Positions 17,259 to 25,815 of a stretch of DNA of 64,000 nt are shown here, piece after piece (position 1 is the first letter of the stretch; each line of letters opens with the position of its first letter). This stretch comes from Hoeflea_A sp039025395 (GTDB lineage: Bacteria > Pseudomonadota > Alphaproteobacteria > Rhizobiales > Rhizobiaceae): NCBI GenBank assembly GCA_039025395.1, contig JBCCOK010000010.1, forward strand, positions 32,499-96,498, read 5' to 3'. The notes under the pieces are model-generated. The model saw only the letters and a list, made by a program, of their open reading frames with translations, did not search any database and was not told the origin of the DNA. Made by a program: the position numbers and the translations under genes.

Positions 17259-18860
17259 TCAGAAACCTTTCTTGAGGCTTCCCAGAATACCGCGCACGAG
17301 CGCCTTGCCGAGTGTGGTCGCCACCGACCTTGCCGCCGATTTCATGGCAGCTTCGGCAACCGTCTGCCGGTTTGATCGCCGGCGAGGTTGGCTTCTCCGG
17401 CGGCGGCGCGATGAACGCTTTCTGCCGCGTTCGTCATAATCGTCGTCGTCATCGTCATCGTCACCAAATCCGGGCAGCGTCCAGCGGCGGCTTTCCTGTA
17501 GCTCTTCTTCGTCCTCTTCTTCGTGGCGCCGTCTTTCCTCTTCGGCACGCGCTGCGTCATCAGCGCGTTTGGCCAGAATTTCAAAGGCGGACTTGCGGTC
17601 GACGTCCTTGTCGTACTCACCTCCAAGCGGACTGACGGATATAACTTTGGCACGCTCTGCCTCCGTCAAAGGCCCAAGCCGTGCGGCTGGCGGCCGAATG
17701 AGCGTGCGCTGAACGACCGAGGGTACCCCCTTGCTTTCAAGCGTCGAAACAAGTGCTTCTCCGACACCGAGATTTGTGATCGCCTCGAAGCAGTCGAATT
17801 CCGGATTGGGACGGAAGGTATCTGCAGCGGTCTTGACCGCCTTCTGTTCGCGCGGCGTGTAAGCGCGCAATGCGTGCTGGATACGATTGCCGAGCTGCGA
17901 CAGCACTGTTTCCGGCACATCCAGAGGGTTCTGAGTGACGAAATAGACGCCAACGCCTTTGGATCGTATCAGGCGCACCACCTGCTCGACCCGATCAACC
18001 AGCACCTTTGGCGCCTCATCGAACAACAGGTGCGCCTCGTCGAAAAAGAAGACAAGCCGGGGCCTGTCGGGGTCGCCCACTTCCGGAAGTTCCTCGAACA
18101 ATTCCGACAGCAACCAGAGAAGAAAAGTCGCATAAAGTCTCGGATTCATCATCAGCCGGTCAGCGGCGAGAACGCTGATGGCGCCGCGCCCGTCTGGAGT
18201 CGTGCGCATCATGTCGCTTATCTTGAGCGCGGGTTCGCCGAAGAATTTTTCGGCTCCCTGTTGTTCGAGCACCAGCAGATCGCGCTGTATGGCGCCGATC
18301 GACTGTTTCGACACATTGCCGTAGATGCCGGTCAGTTCCTTGCTGTGCTCGGCCATGTAGTTCAGCATCGACCGCAGGTCTTTCAAGTCGAGCAGGGCAA
18401 GGCCGTTTTCGTCGGCGATCTTGAAGGCAATATTGAGCACGCCCTCCTGCGCGTCCGTCATGTCCATCAGCCGCGCCAGGAGCAGCGGTCCCATCTCGGT
18501 CATGGTTGTACGGATGCGGTGACCCTTTTCGCCGAAAATGTCCCAGAATATGACGGGGAACTCCTGAAACTCGTAAGGGTCCAGACCGATCATCGAAGCG
18601 CGCTTTTCGAGAAAATCCTTATACTCGCCGATCGCTGCAATCCCTGAAAGATCGCCCTTCACATCGGCGCAAAAGACTGGCACGCCAGCATTTGAGAAAC
18701 CCTCGGCAAGGATCTGCAGTGTAACGGTTTTGCCGGTTCCGGTTGCACCGGTGATCAGGCCATGGCGGTTGGCGTAACCCAGATCCAGATATTCGCCCTT
18801 GTTGACGGCATCATCCGGCTTGCGGCTTGTTCCGAGATACAGTTTTCCGTCCTGAAGCAT
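17259..18860 (-). CDS. HerA-like ATPase, DUF853 family (YjgR-like)
   Basis: A 533-residue P-loop ATPase. Walker A is GATGTGKT (about residue 37), followed by FCADVKGDLSGIA, and Walker B is LVFFFDEAHLLFD. A RecA/FtsK-like core ends near residue 400. The C-terminus is low complexity: charged coil, a run of eight aspartates, an Arg/Ser-rich stretch, then a short amphipathic end (ATTLGKALVRGILGSLKKGF) suited to membrane or DNA contact. The family is widespread and its role is unknown. DNA translocase or helicase activity is only inferred. No nuclease partner (NurA) is adjacent. Confidence 0.88.
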   Translation of the reverse strand: MLQDGKLYLGTSRKPDDAVNKGEYLDLGYANRHGLITGATGTGKTVTLQILAEGFSNAGVPVFCADVKGDLSGIAAIGEYKDFLEKRASMIGLDPYEFQEFPVIFWDIFGEKGHRIRTTMTEMGPLLLARLMDMTDAQEGVLNIAFKIADENGLALLDLKDLRSMLNYMAEHSKELTGIYGNVSKQSIGAIQRDLLVLEQQGAEKFFGEPALKISDMMRTTPDGRGAISVLAADRLMMNPRLYATFLLWLLSELFEELPEVGDPDRPRLVFFFDEAHLLFDEAPKVLVDRVEQVVRLIRSKGVGVYFVTQNPLDVPETVLSQLGNRIQHALRAYTPREQKAVKTAADTFRPNPEFDCFEAITNLGVGEALVSTLESKGVPSVVQRTLIRPPAARLGPLTEAERAKVISVSPLGGEYDKDVDRKSAFEILAKRADDAARAEEERRRHEEEDEEELQESRRWTLPGFGDDDDDDDDYDERGRKRSSRRRRRSQPRRRSNRQTVAEAAMKSAARSVATTLGKALVRGILGSLKKGF

Positions 18861-19030
18861 AATGTTCCGATCCCCCTTTTGGCCGGTCTGTTATAGGAGC
18901 GCTTGCGTCGCTGGACAATCGCCGCCAAGCCTGCATCCTCGATTATGTCGGCGGCGGAATTTTGATCACGGTTGACGGCGCGCTATGATCGGCGCTCGAG
19001 GGCAGGCGTTGAGATGCAAAGGAGTTTCCA

Positions 19031-19393
19031 ATGGAAAAAGTTCTTGGTATCGGCGGATTCTTCTTCAGGTCACAGGACCCGAAAGCGCTGGCCGAATGGT
19101 ATGCCGATCATCTCGGAGTGGCAGAAACGCCGACGAGCTATGAAATGGAATGCTGGCAGCAGCAGGCTGGCGACACCGTTTTCGGCCCATTCGAGAAGAC
19201 AACGGAATATTTTGGGCGCGCTGAACAGCAGTGGATGATCAATTTCCGGGTCGCAGACCTTGATGCCATGGTCAATCAGCTGCGATCTGCCGGAGTTGAG
19301 GTTAAGATCGACGAGGAAGCCTACCCCAACGGGCGCTTTGCAAGGCTCCATGACCCCGAGGGCAACCCGATCGAATTGTGGGAACCGGCCTGA
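19031..19393 (+). CDS. VOC (glyoxalase/bleomycin-resistance) family protein
   Basis: A 120-residue protein with the two beta-alpha-beta-beta-beta halves of the vicinal oxygen chelate fold. It contains the second-half signature RFARLHDPEGNPIELWEP. No dioxygenase-specific or glyoxalase I-specific residues can be fixed by eye, so the substrate is unknown. AAAGGAG precedes the ATG. It is a single gene between the HerA-like ATPase and the Tat-exported protein. Confidence 0.88.
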   Translation: MEKVLGIGGFFFRSQDPKALAEWYADHLGVAETPTSYEMECWQQQAGDTVFGPFEKTTEYFGRAEQQWMINFRVADLDAMVNQLRSAGVEVKIDEEAYPNGRFARLHDPEGNPIELWEPA

Positions 19394-19583
19394 CGCCGAG
19401 AGTACCGCTTCGAAAGGCCGGATCAAGGCAGTAAAAAACAACGGTACTGCAGGATGCGGTCAACCGCCTACCTTTCTCATCCTTGTGCATGGTCTGTTTA
19501 CTCTCGGCGATTAGGCTGGCGGCTGAATAGATAGAAAAACTGTCCGCGTGACATGCGGAGAGGCCGTGCGAAATGGCAGCGAA

Positions 19584-20951
19584 ATGACGACCCGCAGGCG
19601 CTTTATGGTAACAGCCGGAACCGCTCTTTTGGGGCTTGGCTCTGCCGCCCGTGCACAGAACACACCGCCAAGCCTGGCGGATCTGCGCGGCTCGCTCGAT
19701 GCCGTCGAACTTGGCATGCGGCCCGGCGGTATCGACGATCAAAGCCGCGAACTCAATGCCATATTGGAGCGTGCATCGGAGCAGCGCAGCCCGGTGTTTC
19801 TGCCGCCAGGCACATATATGGTCTCGAACCTGAACTTGCCGCGATACGTGCATTTGACAGGTATCGCCGGCGCTACCCGACTGGTTTATGGCGGCGATGG
19901 TCATTTCGTGCTGGCGGAGAATGCCGAACATATCCGTCTTTCAGAGCTCACATTTGACGGCGCCAATCGATGGCTTGCCGACTATGTGCAGGCGACGTTG
20001 CAGGTCACGGGCGTCGTCAAGATCGACATTGAAGGTTGTCGCTTTCTGGGCAGCCGCAGGCACGCAATCTCGCTTGATGGCAGTGGCGGCTCGATTACGC
20101 GCAGCCGCATTTCGGGCGCCGCCGATGCTGCCATCTATTGCGTCGAAGGCCTTGGCATGCGCATTGCCGACAACGAGATTGCCGACTGCGCCAATGGCGG
20201 CATTCTGGTCCATCGCTGGCGCGCAGCCGCCGATGGCTCGATCATCTCCGGAAATCGTGTTGCGCGCATCGGCGCACGATCGGGCGGAACCGGCCAAAAC
20301 GGCAACGGCATCAATGCTTATAGAGCCGACAAGGTGCTGATCGCCGATAACGTCCTGGAAGGTTGCGCCTTCTCTGCGATCCGTTGCAACAGCAGTTCGG
20401 ACGTTCAGTTGGTCGGTAACCGGTGCAGTGACAGCGGCGAAACGGCAATATACTGCGAATTCGCCTTTCAAGGCGCTGTTGTCGCCAACAATCTTGTCGA
20501 TGGCGCAGCCAACGGCGTGTCGATCTCCAACTTCAACGAGGGCGGGCGCCTCGCCGCAGTCACTGGGAATGTCATCCGGAACCTGAAAACGGAGGGCCCC
20601 TACCCCCAGGAAGGCTTCGGCTTTGGCTGGGGTATCGGTGTCGAAGCCGATACGGCGGTGACCGGAAACGTCATCGATAGCGCGCCGCGCGCGGGCATGC
20701 TGCTTGGATGGGGCCCATACCTGCGCAGCGTGGCAGCCACCGGAAATGTTGTCCGCAACAGCGCGGTAGGCGTCGCCGTCAGCGTGGCTGAAGGTGCACA
20801 GTCCGCGCAGATCAGCAACAATATCTTCCAAAACACATTGCGCGGCGCAGTCATTGGCTATCGCTGGGCCGATCCGGCAACCGAAGATCTTGCAAAGGCC
20901 GGCGCGGATGGCTTCAGTCACCTTGATATATTTGGAAATACAGTACTTTAA
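19584..20951 (+). CDS. TIGR03808-type Tat-exported right-handed beta-helix protein
   Basis: A 455-residue protein that starts with a twin-arginine signal (TTRRRFMVTAGTALLGLGSAARA) and continues as about 12 coils of a parallel beta-helix, with recurring GNxIxNC/ADNxI-type turns. The length and layout match the Rhizobiales family described as a Tat-translocated repetitive protein. It should fold in the cytosol and be exported folded to the periplasm. The start at 19584 puts the RR motif at residues 4-5. The longer in-frame start at 19548 lacks support. Pectate-lyase-like folds often bind or cut polysaccharide, but no catalytic site can be assigned. Confidence 0.88.
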   Translation: MTTRRRFMVTAGTALLGLGSAARAQNTPPSLADLRGSLDAVELGMRPGGIDDQSRELNAILERASEQRSPVFLPPGTYMVSNLNLPRYVHLTGIAGATRLVYGGDGHFVLAENAEHIRLSELTFDGANRWLADYVQATLQVTGVVKIDIEGCRFLGSRRHAISLDGSGGSITRSRISGAADAAIYCVEGLGMRIADNEIADCANGGILVHRWRAAADGSIISGNRVARIGARSGGTGQNGNGINAYRADKVLIADNVLEGCAFSAIRCNSSSDVQLVGNRCSDSGETAIYCEFAFQGAVVANNLVDGAANGVSISNFNEGGRLAAVTGNVIRNLKTEGPYPQEGFGFGWGIGVEADTAVTGNVIDSAPRAGMLLGWGPYLRSVAATGNVVRNSAVGVAVSVAEGAQSAQISNNIFQNTLRGAVIGYRWADPATEDLAKAGADGFSHLDIFGNTVL

Positions 20952-20994
20952 CGCTGATTTCGAATGAACTGAATCAACCTGCTCAAAGTCCGTT

Positions 20995-22002
20995 TCACAT
21001 CAGCGTCTCTGTGACGCGGACCGTTCCAACATCCATATTGTTCCAGTTTCTCACGGAGCAGCGTGACTGTGCCCACAGTCTCTCGCGCGCTTCCTCGTCC
21101 GCGTCGATGAAGCGGGCAAGGAGTGCTGCGACCGCAGCATCGGCGGCGCGCTTGTTGCCGTCGTCACATTTGATGGCGACGGCGATTGCCTGCCGCGGCA
21201 ATGCGGCGCAAAAAACACCTTCGGCACCGGTCTTGGCGAAAATTGCACCTGGCTGGGTTTCCATCAGGCGCGTACAGGTCCGATGGGTGCCTGCGACAAA
21301 AAAGGGCTTGGCCATACAAGCGTCGAAGATCCGCCGCGCCGCCCTTGCACGGATCGGCTCGAGACCGTCTCCGGTGATCATCCGCACAAATCCGGACGCA
21401 ATGGATTGCAACGGCACCGCGTAGGTGGGAATGGAGCAGCCATCGGTGCCGCAATTGTCGATTGCCAGATGCGCGCCGGTCAGTTCCGTCAGGGCTTGCC
21501 TTAGCATCTTCTGAACAGGGTGATGATAACTGACGTAACCCTCATGGCCGATGCCGAGATGTTTGGCGGTACATATAAAGCCCGCATGTTTGCCGGAGCA
21601 ATTGTTATGCAAAGCCGTGGGATCTTGTCCGGACCGTGCCAAAGCCACCGTTGCTGCGTGGTTTGAAGGCCAATGGCTCCCGCATTCCAGTGCCTCGCGC
21701 ATTAGGCCGGCTGCCGCCAGCATCGATGCGACCCCTTCGACATGTGCCGGTTCACCGGAGTGCGATGCGCAGGCCAGCGCCAGTTCGACATCGCCGAAAC
21801 GGTAAGCGTCGGCGGCTCCGGTTTCGACCAGCGGCAATGCCTGCATGGCCTTGATGGCAGATCGCGGAAAAACCGGCGCCTGCGGATCGCCGGCGGAAAA
21901 CAAGGTTCGGCCCGTTTCATCGACGACAACTGCCGATCCACGATGCGCGCTCTCGACACGCCCGCCTCTGGTCACTTCAACCAAGACCGGGTTGGCCATC
22001 AA
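20995..22002 (-). CDS. Class 3 (Rhizobium etli type) L-asparaginase
   Basis: A 335-residue asparaginase of the ReAII/ReAV family, which hydrolyses L-asparagine to aspartate and ammonia and is structurally a beta-lactamase-like fold. With the start at 22002 the published ReAV residue numbers coincide exactly: S48 and K51 (RSAIKAMQ), S80 (CASHSGE), and the zinc-site residues C135, K138 (NNCSGKHAG) and C189 (CGTDGCS). This supports both the start and an active enzyme. It is convergent with the TIGR03808 gene. No aspartase or permease gene is adjacent, unlike the R. etli ans operon. Confidence 0.93.
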   Translation of the reverse strand: MMANPVLVEVTRGGRVESAHRGSAVVVDETGRTLFSAGDPQAPVFPRSAIKAMQALPLVETGAADAYRFGDVELALACASHSGEPAHVEGVASMLAAAGLMREALECGSHWPSNHAATVALARSGQDPTALHNNCSGKHAGFICTAKHLGIGHEGYVSYHHPVQKMLRQALTELTGAHLAIDNCGTDGCSIPTYAVPLQSIASGFVRMITGDGLEPIRARAARRIFDACMAKPFFVAGTHRTCTRLMETQPGAIFAKTGAEGVFCAALPRQAIAVAIKCDDGNKRAADAAVAALLARFIDADEEARERLWAQSRCSVRNWNNMDVGTVRVTETLM

Positions 22003-22315
22003 TCCGCCTCAAATTCTGCTTCCACTTTCACTTAGCCGGATGTAGTCTGACTGACAATTGTATATCCGCCGATGCGGCGGCGAAACAGGATCGTCTGCAT
22101 CGGCCGTCGGCAGGCCTCGCGACAGGGACAATCCGTCCCGGTCGGATCGTCAAGGAGTACCCACGCTGCCGCCTCATAGCCGTCACACAAACCGCCTAGA
22201 TCAACGCGCGAAGAACGGCAGCCCGATACCGCTATCGATCGAGCCAAGCCGAGCATACGGCATCGCGTTTACACCGTGAGACTGAAAACAAGGACTCAAT
22301 CAGGAGGAATCACGC
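22003..22315. other. Intergenic region between asparaginase and His-rich protein genes
   Basis: This 313-base divergent spacer has to carry the promoters of both flanking genes. I see no convincing gene, hairpin or repeat in it. Near its right end CAGGAGGAA is the ribosome-binding site of the plus-strand gene. Confidence 0.5.
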
Positions 22316-23185
22316 ATGTACAGACTGAATGCCCTCATTGGCGGGGTGCTGTTTGCTTTCGGCGCAGGGTTCGCCCATGCGCAGGACGCAACACAGGCGA
22401 TACCCCTACCGGCGGCACCGGCACCATCTTATGAATATGTCCAGCAGGCCAGTTCGATGCAATATGATGGCACGACACTTACGCTGGACGGCGTTGCGCC
22501 TTCGACGATCTTTTTCAGCGACCACCCGTATCGGCTGACGGGTCAGGTGCCCAACAGCATGTTCGTCAGCCTCTGGAACGCGCCAAGCGGACCGTTTGCC
22601 ATCGACCCGCCGAATGCGGCAGTGACTGTATTAGGCAGCACAAACCAGATTCCCGCCATTGTCGAAATCACCAGCGCGCGGGTCGACGGCACCAGCCTCG
22701 CCTATGACGTTACCGTGCTGTCCGGTGAACTGCCCGAAAGTGCCGAGAGTGTTGCGGTGTTTGTCGATCACGGCCCCGGTTTTCGCGGCCGTGCCGGTGG
22801 CGGACGCGTCGGAGGCGGACATCATGCCGGCTATTATCCCTATGGCCCGTACCATCCATACCATCCGTATCATCCGTATCATCCGTATCATCCATACCAC
22901 CCGGTTCCAGGTCCCTACTGCTATCATGCGCCGCAAGCACCTGAGTGCCGTTATCATCCCTATCACCCATATCACCCGTATCCGCCCTATCCGCCGCCCT
23001 ATCACCCCTACTATTATCCGGGAGCGGCCTTCGCCACGGGAGCGGTCGTGGGTGCAGCGGCTGCAAGTTCCGCCCAGCAGCCTCAACAGACTTATATCTA
23101 TCCGATCCCGTCCGGCCCCATACCGGCGAACTGCTACATCAACAGCAACCACACTCGGATGATCTGTTCTGTTCCATTGAACTAG
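22316..23185 (+). CDS. Secreted protein with His-Pro-Tyr repeats
   Basis: A 289-residue exported protein of unknown function. Residues 1-22 are a signal peptide (cleavage after AHA). Residues about 45-152 form a compact domain with the strings DHPYRLTGQVP, FVSLWNAP, DPPNAAVTVLG and LAYDVTVLSGELP. A Gly/Arg linker follows. Residues 176-232 are two blocks of HPY repeats separated by a segment with C202 and C211. The end has an Ala-rich helix and two more cysteines (C273, C284). The dense histidines suggest metal binding and the tyrosines possible cross-linking, but both are inference. A strong ribosome-binding site precedes it and a terminator follows, so it is a single transcription unit. Confidence 0.8.
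   Translation: MYRLNALIGGVLFAFGAGFAHAQDATQAIPLPAAPAPSYEYVQQASSMQYDGTTLTLDGVAPSTIFFSDHPYRLTGQVPNSMFVSLWNAPSGPFAIDPPNAAVTVLGSTNQIPAIVEITSARVDGTSLAYDVTVLSGELPESAESVAVFVDHGPGFRGRAGGGRVGGGHHAGYYPYGPYHPYHPYHPYHPYHPYHPVPGPYCYHAPQAPECRYHPYHPYHPYPPYPPPYHPYYYPGAAFATGAVVGAAAASSAQQPQQTYIYPIPSGPIPANCYINSNHTRMICSVPLN
22850..23008 (+). repeat. 9-bp coding tandem repeat (HPY codons), two blocks
   Basis: Two blocks of near-identical 9-bp units (consensus CATCCGTAT/CATCCATAC) encode His-Pro-Tyr. The first is 22850-22903 (six units) and the second is about 22952-23008 with Pro-rich variants. The units keep frame, so copy number could vary by slippage without breaking the protein. Confidence 0.85.
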
Positions 23186-23204
23186 AAAAACGAGGACGCA
23201 AGAC

Positions 23205-23238
23205 AAAGCCGGGTCCGAACACGGGGCCTGGCTTTTTG
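23205..23238 (+). terminator. Rho-independent terminator after the His-rich protein gene
   Basis: AAAGCCGGG pairs with CCTGGCTTT (one G-U pair), enclosing a further small GC pairing, and is followed by a T run. It lies 20 bases after the stop codon and 12 bases before the convergent galE stop. Confidence 0.8.
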
Positions 23239-23249
23239 TTTACATGGCC

Positions 23250-24239
23250 TCAGCTGTTGCGCCGTGAGAGCGCGTCTTCCCAGCGCAAGGCGTGGGTGAC
23301 GATCTTGTCGAGATCATCGAACCGGGGTTCCCAATTCAACCGGTCACGGATGCGATCCGAATTCGCCACAATCGTGACCGCGTCTCCGGGACGGCGTTCC
23401 GTGAGACGGACTTCGAAATCGGAACCGCTGATCCGTTTTACAGTCTCGACCACGTCGAAAACCGAATGCCCGTGTCCGTAGCCGCAATTGACAATCATGT
23501 TTTCACCCGTGGCGCGCATATCCTGCAAAGCCAGATAGTGGGCTTCGACAAGGTCGCTTACATGGATGTAGTCGCGAATGCAGGTCCCGTCGGCGGTCGG
23601 ATAGTCGGTTCCGTAAATCTCCAGATGCGGCCGTTTCCCCAGCGCAGTCTGCGTGGCTGCCTTGATCAGATGCGTGGCATTTCTGGTTGATTGACCGGCA
23701 CGCCCATTCGGGTCCGCACCGGAAACATTAAAATAGCGCACACACGAATAAATCATCGGATGGGCGGCGGCGACATCGCGCAGCATGGTCTCCGTCATGA
23801 GTTTCGAATTGCCGTATGGGGATTCGGGGCGCAACGGCGAATCTTCATGCACCGGTTCTCCCGCTTCGGGGGTTCCGTATACCGCCGCTGTCGACGAGAA
23901 GATGAAATGCGAAACGTTGGCATCAACACAAGCTTCCAACAGGGCACGCGAATTGACCGTGTTGTTTAGGTAGTAAGCAAGCGGGTTGGAAACGGATTCC
24001 GGCACGATGATGGAACCGGCAAAATGGAACACGGCGCTCACGGCGTGATCGCGCATAAGCCCCACGACCCGCTCCTGATCGCCAATGTCGCAAACAAAAA
24101 GTTTTGCCTCGGCCGGAACCGCCCAGTCAAAACCGGTCGACAGCCGGTCGACCACAATGACGGTTTCGCCCGCATCCAGAAGGCGCCAGACCATGTGGCT
24201 GCCGATATAGCCCGCGCCGCCTGTGACCAGAATGGACAT
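23250..24239 (-). CDS. galE: UDP-glucose 4-epimerase
   Basis: A 329-residue extended SDR enzyme that interconverts UDP-glucose and UDP-galactose, feeding polysaccharide synthesis. The NAD-binding motif GGAGYIGSH is at residues 7-15. The catalytic Ser region is FSSTAAVYG and the YxxxK pair is in SPYGNSKLM. RYFNVSGADPNGR and the late sugar-nucleotide motif RRPGDA are also present. It is monocistronic, without other gal or exo genes beside it. Confidence 0.93.
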   Translation of the reverse strand: MSILVTGGAGYIGSHMVWRLLDAGETVIVVDRLSTGFDWAVPAEAKLFVCDIGDQERVVGLMRDHAVSAVFHFAGSIIVPESVSNPLAYYLNNTVNSRALLEACVDANVSHFIFSSTAAVYGTPEAGEPVHEDSPLRPESPYGNSKLMTETMLRDVAAAHPMIYSCVRYFNVSGADPNGRAGQSTRNATHLIKAATQTALGKRPHLEIYGTDYPTADGTCIRDYIHVSDLVEAHYLALQDMRATGENMIVNCGYGHGHSVFDVVETVKRISGSDFEVRLTERRPGDAVTIVANSDRIRDRLNWEPRFDDLDKIVTHALRWEDALSRRNS

Positions 24240-24454
24240 TCGAATACCTCAACAATCGCAAGGGGCGGCTTTTTCAGCCCTCGCTTTGCGCCGGTTCTTA
24301 GCCACCTCACGACCATGTGCTAGCCGGTCAAGGAGACGGATTCAAGGACACCTATCTCGAGCGGCGCTTTAGCGGTGTCGACGCCTGAAAATCATCGCGA
24401 AATATCGACTGCTGAACTGCGGTGCGATTGCGGCGCGCTGGCTATTGGCGGCTT

Positions 24455-25621
24455 CTATCGCACGCGCTCAAGGATCGACACATAGTTGGCAACCGCCGCT
24501 CCGCCCATGTTAAAGATGCCGCCAAGCGTTGCGTCGTCGACTTGAATGCCGCCTGCCTCGCCGCAAAGCTGCATTGCCGTCAAGGCATGCATCGATACAC
24601 CGGTGGCACCGATCGGATGGCCCTTGGCTTTCAGCCCGCCGGAAGGATTGACCGGCAGGCGTCCGTCCTTGGCGGTCTCTCCCGACAACGCCACCGCACC
24701 GCCTTGTCCCCTTGCCGCAAGACCCATGGCTTCGTATTCGATCAGTTCGGCGATGGTGAAGCAGTCATGGGTTTCGACGAAGGACAGGTCGTCGAGCGCC
24801 ACCTCGGCCGTTTTCAGCGCTCTTCTCCAGCCCTGCTCGCACCCTTCGAACAAGAGAATATCGCGCTTCGACATTGGAAGGAAATCCTGAACATGCTCGG
24901 CAGCGCGGAACATGACAGCGCGGGGCGCATGCATGGATGTCGGCAGATCGGTGAGCACGATTGCAGCCGCCCCGTCCGATACGAGGGAACAGTCGGTGCG
25001 TTTGAGGGGACCGGCAACGTAAGGATTCTTGTCACTTTCGGTGCGGCAGAAATCGTAGCCCAGATCCTTGCGCATCTGCGCGTAGGGATTTTCGACGCCG
25101 TTTTTGTGGTTCTTGGCGGCAAGCATTGCCAAAGCGTCGGACTGGTCGCCATGGCGCTGGAAGTAGGCGTCGGTGATCTGTCCGAAAACGCCCGCAAATC
25201 CGGCCGGAATATCTTCGTCTTCAGGCAGATAGGAGGCCTTCTTCAGGTTTTCTCCGATCTGCGGGCCGGGCGTGGTCGTCATCTGCTCAACACCGACAAC
25301 AAGCACATGGCGCGCGTTGCCGGACTTGATTGCATTGAGGCCTTGATGAATTGCGGCGGAGCCCGTGGCGCAGGCGTTTTCGACCCGGGTCGCCGGCTTG
25401 AATCGCAGCGCATCATCGGCCTGCAGCACAAGGCTGGCGGTGAAGTCCTGCCGGCTGAAACCGGCGTTGAAATGTCCGAGTATAATTTCGTCTATGTCGG
25501 CCGCTTCAAGACCGGCATGGGCAATTGCTTCATTTGCGACGCCGACAATGAGGCTTTCGACCGTTTCGCCCTCAAGCTTTCCGAACTTCGAATGGGCCCA
25601 TCCGGTAATACAAGCGGTCAT
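24455..25621 (-). CDS. Thiolase family acetyl-CoA acetyltransferase
   Basis: A 388-residue thiolase-superfamily protein. The acyl-accepting cysteine lies in RVENACATGSAAIHQG, the SCP-x/non-classical histidine in ETHDCFTIAEL, and the last motif is KGHPIGATGVSMHA. The sequence resembles the SCP2-thiolase-like (lipid-transfer) branch more than FadA or PhbA. It may therefore act in a degradation route rather than standard beta-oxidation. Excellent ribosome-binding site (GGAGGAGAG). It lies downstream of and on the same strand as an aldehyde dehydrogenase, 194 bases away. Confidence 0.87.
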   Translation of the reverse strand: MTACITGWAHSKFGKLEGETVESLIVGVANEAIAHAGLEAADIDEIILGHFNAGFSRQDFTASLVLQADDALRFKPATRVENACATGSAAIHQGLNAIKSGNARHVLVVGVEQMTTTPGPQIGENLKKASYLPEDEDIPAGFAGVFGQITDAYFQRHGDQSDALAMLAAKNHKNGVENPYAQMRKDLGYDFCRTESDKNPYVAGPLKRTDCSLVSDGAAAIVLTDLPTSMHAPRAVMFRAAEHVQDFLPMSKRDILLFEGCEQGWRRALKTAEVALDDLSFVETHDCFTIAELIEYEAMGLAARGQGGAVALSGETAKDGRLPVNPSGGLKAKGHPIGATGVSMHALTAMQLCGEAGGIQVDDATLGGIFNMGGAAVANYVSILERVR

Positions 25622-25815
25622 AAACTCTCCTCCAACAGCGCCGGTTTTCGCGCACTGCGCAACCTGGCTCTTTCATGCCGAAACACCCACGATCCGGTTT
25701 GGCCGTGCGTTCCAGCCGTGTCTGCATTATTGTTCAACGTTTAACAATTTCGTAGCCGGAATGCAACACGGCCGGCCGGGCGCGCACCGCATCCGCGACG
25801 CGCGCCGCGACGAGA

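Noticed and set aside
22850..23008. Possible CRISPR-like repeat cluster
   Set aside because: Units are 9 bp, contiguous, without spacers and in frame. They are coding repeats of the His-Pro-Tyr protein.
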